Shown in pieces: positions 8,763 to 16,995 of a stretch of 64,000 nucleotides of DNA; within the stretch, counting starts at the first letter, position 1, and each line of letters begins with the position of its first letter. The DNA lies in the NCBI GenBank assembly GCA_018242365.1, contig JAFECB010000011.1, positions 62,001 through 126,000 on the forward strand. Reading direction: 5' to 3'. Made by a program: the position numbers and the translations under genes. Under the pieces are notes generated by a model. The model searched no databases. It was given only the letters and a program-made list of their open reading frames with translations, and was not told the DNA's origin. Source of the stretch: Pseudomonadota bacterium. Its GTDB lineage: Bacteria > Pseudomonadota > Gammaproteobacteria > Xanthomonadales > Xanthomonadaceae.

Positions 8763-11700
8763 TCACCCGTTCGTCCCGCCGAGCGGATCGTGCTCGTGCG
8801 AAAGCACATCGGCGACGGCGTTGGCATCGCTGCGGGCGCGCCGGCCGCGTTCGGCATACCAGCCATCCGGCTTGCGATCGAGCAGGTCGTACACCACCGG
8901 AATCACCACCAGGGTCAACAAGGTGGAGACCAGCAGGCCGCCGATCACGGTGTAGGCCATCGGGCTGCGCACTTCAGCACCATCGCCGGGCAAAACGGCC
9001 ATCGGCAGGAAACCGAACACCGCGCACAGGGTGGTCATCATGATCGGGCGCAGGCGCGAGCGGGCACCTTCGATCAGTGCCTGGCGCTTGGCCACGCCTT
9101 CCTCGCGTAGCTGGTTGACCTTGTCGATCAGGATGATCGCGTTCTTCACCACCAGCCCGACCAGCAGGATCAGACCGATGAACACCACCACCGAGACCGG
9201 CGAACGGGTCAGCACCAGCGCGCCGAACGCGCCCACCAGCGCCAGCGGGATGGTGAACAGGATGACGAAGGGGTGCAGCAGCGATTCGAACTGCGAGGCC
9301 ATCACCAGATAGACCATGAACACCGCCAGCGCGAACGCGAACAGCAGCGAGCGCAGTGAATCCGACAGCTCCTGGCCCTGGCCGCCGATGCGGATGGCGA
9401 TGTCCACGCCCAGCGGGTTCTGCGCCACCATCGATTCGACTTCCGCCACCGCGGTGCCGAGGTCGATGTCACGCAGGTTGGCCGAGACCACCGCCACCCG
9501 GCGATGGTCGACGCGATGGATCTCGCTCGGGCCGGAGGTCGAGATCACCCGCGCCACCGAATCCAGTTCCACCGGCGCGCCCTTGCCGGGATTGACGATC
9601 AGGTGGCGGATATCGTCCACCGAGGCACGATCGGACTGCCGCACCCGCACCAGCACGTCGATCTTGCGATCGCGGAAGCTGTAACGGGTGGCCACTTCAC
9701 CGGCGACCTTCTTGGTCACCGCATCGGCGATCTGGCGCGTGGTAAGGCCCAACGCGGCAGCGCGCTGCGGATCGAACAGGATCTGGATTTCCGGGAAGCC
9801 CTGCTCCACCGTCGACTTGACGTCGGCATAGTGCGAATTGGCGCGCAGCATCGCGGCCAGCTTGTTGCCGGCCGTGCGGATCGCATCGAGGTCATTGCCC
9901 TCGACTTCGATTTCCAGCGGTGCCGACAGGCTGAACAATTCCGGCCTGGCGAAGTTCACCTGCACGCCCGGATGCGCACGCATGCTGTCGCGCAGTGCTT
10001 CGGTCAGCGGCCCTTCGGCCTTGTTGCTGGTCATCACCACGTCGAGCTTGCCGATGTTCTCGCCGCTTTCGGTGGGGCTGGCATCCAGCCGGGTGCCGGT
10101 GCCCGACACGCCGTACAGCACGCGCACGCCGGGGTCATGCGCGTGGCCGGCTTCGATCTGCCGGATCAGGGCATCGGTGCGAGCAATCGGCGTGCCGGGT
10201 GGCAGCTTGGCAGTCATCTCGAAGCGGTCCTGCGCCAGCTGCGGGATCAGGTCGGTGCCGAGGAAGGGCATCACCGCGAGGGTGGCCGCAAAGGCGACGC
10301 CGGCCACCAGCAAGACCGACTTGGGTCGGCCCAATGCGGACGGCAGGATCTTCAGGTAGCGGTTCTCGGCGCGGCCGTAAAGCGCCATCCACAGGTCGCT
10401 GGCTGTGCGCATGACCGGGCCGACGATGGCGCCGATTCCGCGCCAGACGCGCACGATCATCCACACCACGCCGAAGAACACGTAGCGGATCAATGCGCCG
10501 ACACCGCGACCGGTATACATCGCCGGCTTCTGCCACGCCTTGTCGGTCTGCCAGCGCGGATGCGCGGGTTCTTCCGGGAAACCCATCGGCGCGCGGCCCT
10601 TGAGCGAACTGAGCATCGGCACCAGGGTCATCGCCACCACCAGCGACACCGCCACCGCAATCGCCACGGTCAACGCCTGGTCGCGGAACAGCTGGCCGGC
10701 AATTCCCTGCACGAACACCAGCGGCAGGAACACTGCAATCGTGGTCAGGGTCGAGGCCATCACCGCCATCCCGACCTCGCGGGTGCCGGCAATCGTTGCA
10801 TCCAGCACACCCAGCCCGCGCTCGCGCGCCTTGGCGATGGATTCCAGCACCACGATGGAGTCATCGACCACGAGGCCGGTGGCGAGCGCCAACCCGCCCA
10901 GCGACATCACGTTCAGGCTCAAATCCAGCCGGCCCATGAAGAAGAAGGTGGCGATGATCGACACCGGCAACGACAGGCTGATGACGAAGGTGCTCCAGCC
11001 GTCGCGCAGGAACAGGAAGATGATCAGGATGGACAACACGCCGCCGATCACGCCGTCCCACTTGACGTCTTTCACCGCATTGCGGATGAAGATCGACTGA
11101 TCTTCAATCGTGGTCAGCTCGACCCCGCGTGGCAGGTGGGCGCGGATGTCCGCGAGCTTGGCCTCCAGCGCATCGGCGGTGGCCACGGTATTGGCGTCGC
11201 CTTCCTTGTAGATCGCCAGTTCGACCGCTTCACGGCCGTTCATGCGGATGATGGTTTCGCGTTCCTTGTAGCCCTGCCGCACGGTGGCCACATCGCCAAG
11301 CCGCAGCGCCTGCCCGCCGCCTGCGGCGGAGCCGCCTGTGGATTGCTGCGACAGGGCCGCCATCACGCTGGCATTGCCGCTGGCCGCCGCCACCCGCATC
11401 GCCTGCTGCGCGCCGCTGTTGTCGGCTGCCGCGGCCTGCGTGGTCAACAGCATGTTGCGGATTTCATCGACATTGGCGAACTGGTTGACGGTCCGCACCA
11501 GATAGCGCTGCGAACCTTCCTCGAGCCGGCCGCCGGAAATGTTGACGTTCTCCTGCTGCAGGCGCGAGATCACGCTGTCGATGCTCAGGCCCAGCTGGGC
11601 CAACCGGCCCTGGTCGATATCGACCTGGACCTCATCCTCGAGGCCGCCGCCGACCTTGACCGCCGCCACCCCGGTGACCGGTTCCAATCGGCGCTTGAGA

Positions 11701-12266
11701 TCTTCGTCGGCGTAGCGGCGCAGCTCGCCGAGACGACGCAGTTCATCCTCACTGGAACCGGCCTGCGATGTCGACAGCGCCAGTCGCATGATCGGCTGGG
11801 TGGACGGGTTGAAGCGCAACAGCACCGGCGGCTTGGCGTCGAGCGGGAATTGCAGCGATTCCATCTTGTCGCGCACGTCGAGGCTGGCCTGCTCCATGTC
11901 GGTGCCCCAGGCGAACTCGAGCACCACATCGCTCTGGCCGGTGCGGGAAATGGATTTCAGCCGGCGCAAGCCCTTGACCACGCCAAGTGCTTCTTCCGCA
12001 GGTTGCGAAATCAGGGTCTCGACCTCGGCCGGTGCCGCGCCCGGATAGTCGGTGCGTACGGTCAAGGTGGGATAACTCAAATCCGGCAGCAGGTTGACCT
12101 TCAACGCATTCAGCGCGAGCAGGCCGAACAGCACCAGGGTGACGGTCATCATCGCCACCGTCACCCGCCGACGGGTGGCGAATTCGACCAGACTGAAGCC
12201 ACGGCCCGGCGTCGCCAATGGATCGTGGCCCGGTCCTTGCCCCGACGGATTCGCGCCCTGACTCAT
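8763..12266 (-). CDS. RND efflux permease subunit with canonical proton relay
   Basis: An 1167-residue RND permease, longer than the roughly 1040 residues usual for the family. The TM4 motif GLVVDDSIVVLE carries both Asp468 and Asp469, and TM10 has Lys1041 in GLVVKNAIILID, so the classical Asp-Asp-Lys proton relay is intact. The extra length comes from an Ala/Ser/Gly/Gln-rich insert near residues 275-315 in the first periplasmic loop and a Trp/Arg-rich stretch near 570-630 between TM6 and TM7. It overlaps the adaptor gene by 4 nt. The neighbouring permease differs clearly, which suggests a heteromeric pump like MdtBC or MuxBC. Confidence 0.93.
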   Translation of the reverse strand: MSQGANPSGQGPGHDPLATPGRGFSLVEFATRRRVTVAMMTVTLVLFGLLALNALKVNLLPDLSYPTLTVRTDYPGAAPAEVETLISQPAEEALGVVKGLRRLKSISRTGQSDVVLEFAWGTDMEQASLDVRDKMESLQFPLDAKPPVLLRFNPSTQPIMRLALSTSQAGSSEDELRRLGELRRYADEDLKRRLEPVTGVAAVKVGGGLEDEVQVDIDQGRLAQLGLSIDSVISRLQQENVNISGGRLEEGSQRYLVRTVNQFANVDEIRNMLLTTQAAAADNSGAQQAMRVAAASGNASVMAALSQQSTGGSAAGGGQALRLGDVATVRQGYKERETIIRMNGREAVELAIYKEGDANTVATADALEAKLADIRAHLPRGVELTTIEDQSIFIRNAVKDVKWDGVIGGVLSILIIFLFLRDGWSTFVISLSLPVSIIATFFFMGRLDLSLNVMSLGGLALATGLVVDDSIVVLESIAKARERGLGVLDATIAGTREVGMAVMASTLTTIAVFLPLVFVQGIAGQLFRDQALTVAIAVAVSLVVAMTLVPMLSSLKGRAPMGFPEEPAHPRWQTDKAWQKPAMYTGRGVGALIRYVFFGVVWMIVRVWRGIGAIVGPVMRTASDLWMALYGRAENRYLKILPSALGRPKSVLLVAGVAFAATLAVMPFLGTDLIPQLAQDRFEMTAKLPPGTPIARTDALIRQIEAGHAHDPGVRVLYGVSGTGTRLDASPTESGENIGKLDVVMTSNKAEGPLTEALRDSMRAHPGVQVNFARPELFSLSAPLEIEVEGNDLDAIRTAGNKLAAMLRANSHYADVKSTVEQGFPEIQILFDPQRAAALGLTTRQIADAVTKKVAGEVATRYSFRDRKIDVLVRVRQSDRASVDDIRHLIVNPGKGAPVELDSVARVISTSGPSEIHRVDHRRVAVVSANLRDIDLGTAVAEVESMVAQNPLGVDIAIRIGGQGQELSDSLRSLLFAFALAVFMVYLVMASQFESLLHPFVILFTIPLALVGAFGALVLTRSPVSVVVFIGLILLVGLVVKNAIILIDKVNQLREEGVAKRQALIEGARSRLRPIMMTTLCAVFGFLPMAVLPGDGAEVRSPMAYTVIGGLLVSTLLTLVVIPVVYDLLDRKPDGWYAERGRRARSDANAVADVLSHEHDPLGGTNG

Positions 12267-13393
12267 TGCGCGGCCTGCGCCGACGCCGGCGTGCTGCTCG
12301 CCGCAGCAGGCGTCGCGGCCAGCACCTTGACCGCGCTGCCGTCCCGCAATGCCGCCTTGCCCGCAACCACCACCCGATCACCATCCTTCAGGCCGGCGCG
12401 CACTTCCACCCACGGGCCATCGTCATAGCCCAGTTGCACCGCCACCCGCACGGCCTTGCCATTGCGCACGACGAACACCGCCGGATCGCCTTCATCTTCG
12501 AGCAGCGCCTCGCGCGGGATCACCCGGGCATCGGCACGCTGGTCGTAGCGGATCCGCAGGCGCCCGAACATGCCGGGTTGCAAGGCGGTGTCACCGCCGA
12601 ACGCCAGCACCACCCGGAAGGTGCCGCTGCCGGCATCGACGACCGGCGACACCCGATCCACGGTGCCGGTGAAGGTCCGTCCCGGCAAGGCATCGACCGA
12701 CAGATCGACCGGCTGGCCCGGCTTGATCTTCTCGATCTCGCGCTCGGGCACGTTGAGGGTGGCTTCCAGACGCGAGGTATCGACGATGGTGAAGATCGGC
12801 GAATTGATCTGCACGAAATTGCCGGGCTTGATGTCGCGCGAGGCCACCACCCCGGAAATCGGCGCGACCACGTTGCCGTAGGACAGTTCCAGTTGCGCCA
12901 TCCGCAGCTGGTCACGGGCGTTGGCGAGATCGAAGCGCAGTTGGTCGACGTCATTGGCGCTGACCATCTTCTGCTCGGCAAGCTGCAGCGAGCGCCGGTA
13001 GTTGGCTTCCAGCTTGTTGACCTGCGAAGACGCCTGCGACACCTGCAGCGAGGCGCGATCACGGTCGATTCGCACCAGGGTCTGCCCGGCAGTCACGTGC
13101 TGACCGATGTCCACCAGCACCTGCAACGCAATCCCCGAGGTCTTGGACACCACCTGCGCCTGCCCGCGTGCGTCCAGCGGCGCGGTGCCTGAATAGCTGG
13201 CGGCGATGGTCTTGCGCGTCACCGGCGCCACTTCCACCGGCACCGCTTCGGCGGCGGCATTGGCCGCGCCGTCCTTGCCGTCGCCGGGGCCGCCCGCCTT
13301 CATCTTGCAGCCCGCCAGTCCCAGCGCCAGCGCCAGTGCCACCGTCATCCAGGCAGCGCCCCGCCAGCCGCGCGCAAATTCCATCTCGTGCAT
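12263..13393 (-). CDS. RND efflux periplasmic adaptor (membrane fusion) lipoprotein
   Basis: A 376-residue adaptor that should bridge the inner-membrane pump to an outer-membrane channel. The N-terminus has a signal sequence ending in a lipobox (LGLAGC, Cys near residue 29), so it is probably lipid-anchored. A biotinyl-lipoyl-like half motif (VLVDIGQHVTAGQTLVRID), a coiled-coil hairpin around residues 110-170, the second half motif (GVVASRDIKPGNFVQI) and a beta-barrel domain follow in order. The ATG at 13384 is an alternative start. It is the first gene of the operon. No outer-membrane TolC-type gene or regulator lies nearby, so the channel is encoded elsewhere. Confidence 0.92.
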   Translation of the reverse strand: MHEMEFARGWRGAAWMTVALALALGLAGCKMKAGGPGDGKDGAANAAAEAVPVEVAPVTRKTIAASYSGTAPLDARGQAQVVSKTSGIALQVLVDIGQHVTAGQTLVRIDRDRASLQVSQASSQVNKLEANYRRSLQLAEQKMVSANDVDQLRFDLANARDQLRMAQLELSYGNVVAPISGVVASRDIKPGNFVQINSPIFTIVDTSRLEATLNVPEREIEKIKPGQPVDLSVDALPGRTFTGTVDRVSPVVDAGSGTFRVVLAFGGDTALQPGMFGRLRIRYDQRADARVIPREALLEDEGDPAVFVVRNGKAVRVAVQLGYDDGPWVEVRAGLKDGDRVVVAGKAALRDGSAVKVLAATPAAASSTPASAQAAQ

Positions 13394-13702
13394 CGGTATC
13401 GACCAGTAATTAGTGTTGTAGTCAAGTATGTCACCTAAAAGACCGTTTGCATCCGCCGAAGGTCATGCTTTGGTGGAAAAGTCCGGCCTCTGAATCTTCC
13501 GAGCTTGCACCTCGCCCCTGTTGCGGGTGGCGCGCAGTCCTCGATCCGAGCCGATGCTCAAGCCCTGCGCATGCACTCACAACGATGTCTTGCCTGCGGT
13601 TCGGTCATGACTGGATGGACGCGGCAGCGCGCATCGCTATACTTGCAGGATCGTGCGCCGCGTCGCCGGGGCGCGCCTCCAAAGCCTGGGGAAACCACAC
13701 TG
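13394..13702. other. Divergent intergenic region between RND operon and cytochrome genes
   Basis: This 309-nt stretch separates two divergently read units and must contain both promoters. The part next to the RND adaptor (about 13405-13445) is clearly AT-richer than its surroundings, with TTGACT-like and TAATTA-like elements on the minus strand but no well-spaced -35/-10 pair. I see no convincing gene: open frames here lack a start context and resemble nothing known. Confidence 0.5.
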
Positions 13703-14143
13703 ATGATCCGCCCGTTGTCGATCGTTGCGAGCCTTGCCGTCCTGGTGGCGGCGTTTTCCGCCATCGCCCAGAACCCACCGACCGCGCCTGCCGCCACGCC
13801 GGCACCGGCGGCTGCAGCTCCCGCTCCGGCTGCTGCGGCACCTGCCCCCGCCGCTGCTGCGCCGGCACCTGCCGCCGCGCCCGCCGCAGGCCCCGGCGAC
13901 ATCGCCCGTGGCCGCAGCCTGACCTACACGTGCCAGGGCTGCCACGGCCTGACCGGCTACAAGAACGCCTACCCGACCTACCACGTGCCGAAGATCGGCG
14001 GCCAGTCGCAGACCTATCTGCGCAATGCCCTGAACGAATACCGCAACGGCAATCGCAAGCACCCGACGATGCAGGCCCAGGCAGAGAGCTTCTCCGAGCA
14101 GGACATCAACGACATCGTCGCCTACCTCTCCAGCCTGAAGTGA
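13703..14143 (+). CDS. Class I c-type cytochrome with Ala/Pro-rich linker
   Basis: A 146-residue periplasmic monohaem cytochrome. MIRPLSIVASLAVLVAAFSAIAQ is a Sec signal peptide. It is followed by a low-complexity Ala/Pro linker of repeated APAPAAA units (about residues 27-65), then the haem-binding CQGCH motif near residue 79 and the axial-ligand Met in HPTMQAQ near 120. The ATG at 13703 was chosen because it gives the signal peptide; the open frame extends upstream without one. The second cytochrome gene follows 8 nt later. Electron donors and acceptors are unknown, but it resembles one half of cytochrome c4. Confidence 0.9.
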   Translation: MIRPLSIVASLAVLVAAFSAIAQNPPTAPAATPAPAAAAPAPAAAAPAPAAAAPAPAAAPAAGPGDIARGRSLTYTCQGCHGLTGYKNAYPTYHVPKIGGQSQTYLRNALNEYRNGNRKHPTMQAQAESFSEQDINDIVAYLSSLK

Positions 14144-14151
14144 GCCCCGCC

Positions 14152-14583
14152 ATGACCAAGCTTTCCATGACCGTGCTCGCGCTTGCCTGCGCCCTCGCCC
14201 TGTCGGCCTGCGGCTCCGAAGGTGGGGCGGAACACGTGGTCGAACACGAAAATGCCACCGTCCCGGCGCGCCTGCCGGCCGGCAACATCGAGGCCGGCCG
14301 CATGCTCGCCACCAAGGGCGCCGGCAGCACCGCCGCCTGTGTGTCCTGCCACGGCGCCGAGGGCAATGCCCCGCTGGCCGACATATATCCGAAGATCGGT
14401 GGCCAGTACACCGACTACGTCGCCCACGCCCTGCAGGCCTACCGCGACGGCGCCCGCGCCGGCGCCACCGCCGACGTGATGGCCGCGCAGGCCAAGGGCC
14501 TGACCGACCAGCAGATCGCCGACCTCGCCGCCTACTTCGGCAGCGTGCCGACGCATCTGCGCGATCTGCACGACGCGCACTGA
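14152..14583 (+). CDS. Class I c-type cytochrome lipoprotein
   Basis: A 143-residue monohaem cytochrome. The signal peptide ends in a lipobox (LALSACGS, Cys near residue 20), so unlike its neighbour it should be membrane-anchored through lipid. CVSCH near residue 63 binds haem, and Met in ADVMAAQAKGL near 110 is the likely sixth ligand. It lies 8 nt after the first cytochrome and shares its core pattern (KIGGQ, then a Tyr-rich helix), which suggests duplication. Together the two could act as a soluble and an anchored electron shuttle, for example to a terminal oxidase. Confidence 0.9.
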   Translation: MTKLSMTVLALACALALSACGSEGGAEHVVEHENATVPARLPAGNIEAGRMLATKGAGSTAACVSCHGAEGNAPLADIYPKIGGQYTDYVAHALQAYRDGARAGATADVMAAQAKGLTDQQIADLAAYFGSVPTHLRDLHDAH

Positions 14584-14690
14584 GCCTGGATCATGCACAT
14601 GCGCCCTTGCCGACACATCACGAGGCCGGGCGCATGGGTGACGCTTTCCCACGGCGAAGGTCAGCGCCCGTACCCGCTTGGTGAGCGTTC

Positions 14691-15041
14691 ATGCGCCGCC
14701 TGCTGAGTGCGCTGCTGGCGGTTGGTGCTGGCTTTGGCCTGTGGTACCTGTTCGACGGGGTCTGGGGCGTCGAACCCTGGGATGGCGGAGGCTTCAAGTT
14801 CTACCTCGTGATCCTGGCGATGACTGGTGCGTTCTGCACGCTGCTCGCCTACCCACGCCGACTGTTCGACGCCCTGCTCTGGACCGCCCTGTTCGTGCTG
14901 GGCGAGCTGCTGTTCATGCTGACCGACACCAGCCGCATGAACCTGTGGCCGCTGGCCCTGATCGCCTTCACGGTGCTGAGCTTCCCGGTGCTGTTCGCAG
15001 CCATCGCGGTACAACTGCTGCTGAAGAAATACGTCCGTTGA
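14691..15041 (+). CDS. Small integral membrane protein of unknown function
   Basis: A 116-residue hydrophobic protein with about four membrane segments (LLSALLAVGAGFGLWYLF, FYLVILAMTGAFCTLLAY, LLWTALFVLGELLFML and LWPLALIAFTVLSFPVLF) and a basic C-terminus LLKKYVR. No family recognised. It sits 107 nt after the cytochrome gene and 71 nt before a small soluble protein gene. Confidence 0.7.
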   Translation: MRRLLSALLAVGAGFGLWYLFDGVWGVEPWDGGGFKFYLVILAMTGAFCTLLAYPRRLFDALLWTALFVLGELLFMLTDTSRMNLWPLALIAFTVLSFPVLFAAIAVQLLLKKYVR

Positions 15042-15112
15042 TCGCGATCATGGCGGCAGGCCAGGCGTGAGCGCAGACTGCGGCGGATAGCAAACGGCAA
15101 CCTTCGGCAGCC

Positions 15113-15391
15113 ATGGGCAGACGCATCGCCATCGACCTCAATCCGACACCCGACATCGTGATCGATGGCGGGCCGATTGCCGAGGCACTGGGCCTCGATA
15201 CGGCCACGTTTTTCCGCCTGCTGGAAACCCGCAAGATCGACCAACTCTGCGAACGCGGCATCGACGAAGATGCCGGCCTGTATCGCGCCAGCTACTACTA
15301 CGGGCGCAAGCGCGTGCGGGTGGTGGTGGATCGCGAGGGCCGCCAGCAGGGTGAATTGGAAATCCGCGAACGTGAACCGGGGCAAGGCTGA
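15113..15391 (+). CDS. Small soluble protein, DUF6522-like
   Basis: A 92-residue protein with the pattern IDLNPTPDIVIDGGPIAEALGL, then LCERGIDEDAGLYRASYYYG and a basic RKRVRVVVDREGR segment. The 'CERGIDEDAGLYR' stretch recalls DUF6522, small cytoplasmic proteins of unknown role that often sit near respiratory or copper genes. No metal motif or membrane segment is visible. It lies 112 nt before the amidotransferase. Confidence 0.65.
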   Translation: MGRRIAIDLNPTPDIVIDGGPIAEALGLDTATFFRLLETRKIDQLCERGIDEDAGLYRASYYYGRKRVRVVVDREGRQQGELEIREREPGQG

Positions 15392-15502
15392 TCAAGGCCG
15401 CGTTGCCCGACCACGATTGCTCGATAGGCATATTCAAATTCGGATTGACCGGGCTGCTCCCGGATTTGGCATAGTCACGACCTTTCCCGACTTCCTGCCG
15501 CC

Positions 15503-16273
15503 ATGTCCCGCCTGCTTGTATTCCAGCACGTCGCCGCCGAACCCCTGGGGACGCTGGATCCCCTGATCCGACGCCGCGGCCATCGCATCCGCTTCAAGAA
15601 CTTCGAGCGTCACCCGGATGCCCAGCTCAATACCGAGCGCTATCACGGGCTGGTGGTATTGGGTGGCCCGATGAATGTCGATGAGCATCCACAGCGCACG
15701 CATCTGCGCAATGAAATGCTGGCGATCGAAGCGATGCTGAAGCAGGGAAAGCCGGTGCTGGGCATCTGCCTGGGCGCGCAGTTGCTGGCGCATGTGCTGG
15801 GCGCGGCAGTGCCGCGCAATCCGGTCAAGGAGATTGGCTGGTACCCGCTGCACAAGACCGCCGCTGGCAGCCAGGACCCGGTGCTGGCCCCGCTGGACGA
15901 CACCACCCCGGTGTTCCAGTGGCATGGCTGTCGTTTCGACATTCCGCAGGGTGCGGCGCATCTGGCACGCAGCAACGACTGCGAACAACAAGCGTTCCGC
16001 TACGGTGACAATGCCTACGGCTTCCAGTTCCATCTGGAAATGGACGAACGCCTGATCGAACGCTGGCTGGCCAACCCGGCCTACCGCGAGGAACTGCAGG
16101 CTGCCGGCCTTCCGCACGACGGTCATGCCGACCGCGAGCAGGCCATCCGCGCCCACACCCGCCAGCACATCGCCACGATGCATGCGCAAGCCGATGCCGT
16201 GTTCAACAACTTCCTCGACCTGGTCGGCCGGCCGCAGCGCCGCCATACCCTGCCCTCGCGCGAGTGGGTGTGA
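15503..16273 (+). CDS. Class I glutamine amidotransferase (GMP synthase-like)
   Basis: A 256-residue stand-alone class I glutamine amidotransferase domain. The nucleophile elbow LGICLGAQLLAHVLGA puts the catalytic Cys near residue 91, and the His-x-Glu pair is in YGFQFHLEMDE near residue 177. These proteins look like the glutaminase half of GMP synthase but lack the ATP-pyrophosphatase half, so the acceptor substrate is unknown. Relatives include gamma-glutamyl-linkage hydrolases. An extended hairpin follows 40 nt later. Confidence 0.88.
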   Translation: MSRLLVFQHVAAEPLGTLDPLIRRRGHRIRFKNFERHPDAQLNTERYHGLVVLGGPMNVDEHPQRTHLRNEMLAIEAMLKQGKPVLGICLGAQLLAHVLGAAVPRNPVKEIGWYPLHKTAAGSQDPVLAPLDDTTPVFQWHGCRFDIPQGAAHLARSNDCEQQAFRYGDNAYGFQFHLEMDERLIERWLANPAYREELQAAGLPHDGHADREQAIRAHTRQHIATMHAQADAVFNNFLDLVGRPQRRHTLPSREWV

Positions 16274-16312
16274 ACCAGTGCGGCTGGCCTGATCGAGCAG
16301 ACTCGACGACTC

Positions 16313-16362
16313 AAAAAAAGGCCCGGCTCTGCAGGCGTTGCGCCTGTCGGGAGTCGGGCCTT
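16313..16362 (-). terminator. Strong terminator hairpin, minus-strand T-run
   Basis: A 12-bp stem (AAGGCCCGGCTC at 16318-16329 with GAGTCGGGCCTT at 16351-16362) encloses an inner 6-bp stem CAGGCG/CGCCTG. The seven A at 16313-16319 become a T-run when read on the minus strand, so it best serves the leftward genes ending at 16498. It may also stop rightward transcription from the amidotransferase gene. Confidence 0.75.
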
Positions 16363-16497
16363 GTCTACCGGAGCGATTCTTCGCGTCGCCTTGCACGGCG
16401 CGCAGTTTTTCTTCGGCGTGTTGAGCCTACGCCAGGCAATGTTAGAAATCGGCTAAGCGGTGCGCATTCAGGGTTGCCGTTCGTCAGGTCGCCGCAT

Positions 16498-16962
16498 TCA
16501 TTTCATGTCGTCACGCGCCCATGGCCACCAGCCACGCCCGGTGCGTGCATAGCGATCTGCCGCCTGCTCGAAACGGTTGCGTTCGCTGACCGCGCCACCC
16601 GACAGCAGGTACAGCGGCAGGAGCAGCAGGCCAAGCACCATGTACTGGTAGACATGGGCGCGCTCGTGGTCGGCCAGGACGATTGTCGGCTCATCCACCA
16701 GCCCGGCGCGGCAGGCGTAGGTACGGCAGGGACAGGCCAGATCGGGGCCGGTGTGCAGGATGACGTTGCCCAGCGTGATCGCCCCGCCCGGCCCCCACGG
16801 GAAGCACTGGAACACCAGTGCCAGATCGCCGGTGCGCAGTGCGGGCCGCGCGCCGAACGCCATCGCGATGAGCCCCGCCACCAGCCCCGACAGAGATATT
16901 GGCAACGCCCACAGCAGACCCAGCGTCAGCAGCAGGCCGCGCATCAGGGGTTGCCGTGGCAT
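16498..16962 (-). CDS. Membrane protein with HExxH motif, function unknown
   Basis: A 154-residue protein with a hydrophobic N-terminal half (LLLTLGLLWALPISLSGLVAGLIAMAF) and another segment MVLGLLLLPLYLLSGGAV near residue 110. Between them lies DHERAHVYQYM, which contains His-Glu-x-x-His, the zinc-protease signature, next to the membrane. A downstream Glu/Asp-rich helix (ERNRFEQAADRYAR) could provide a third ligand. It is a possible small metallopeptidase or a zinc-binding membrane protein. The ATG at 16962 is preferred to a GTG 15 nt upstream. It follows phaC by 33 nt and may be co-transcribed with it. Confidence 0.7.
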   Translation of the reverse strand: MPRQPLMRGLLLTLGLLWALPISLSGLVAGLIAMAFGARPALRTGDLALVFQCFPWGPGGAITLGNVILHTGPDLACPCRTYACRAGLVDEPTIVLADHERAHVYQYMVLGLLLLPLYLLSGGAVSERNRFEQAADRYARTGRGWWPWARDDMK

Positions 16963-16995
16963 GCGATCCCAAGCCACCGACGCCTCCGGTCAGGT

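Noticed and set aside
6671..12428. Long open frames antisense to the RND permeases (790 and 974 residues)
   Set aside because: They mirror the codon bias of the permease genes, show low-complexity His/Arg/Gln composition and no recognisable domain.
13447..14151. Fusion of the second cytochrome with an upstream 235-residue frame
   Set aside because: The upstream part overlaps the first cytochrome in another frame and has no motif; the lipobox start at 14152 is better.
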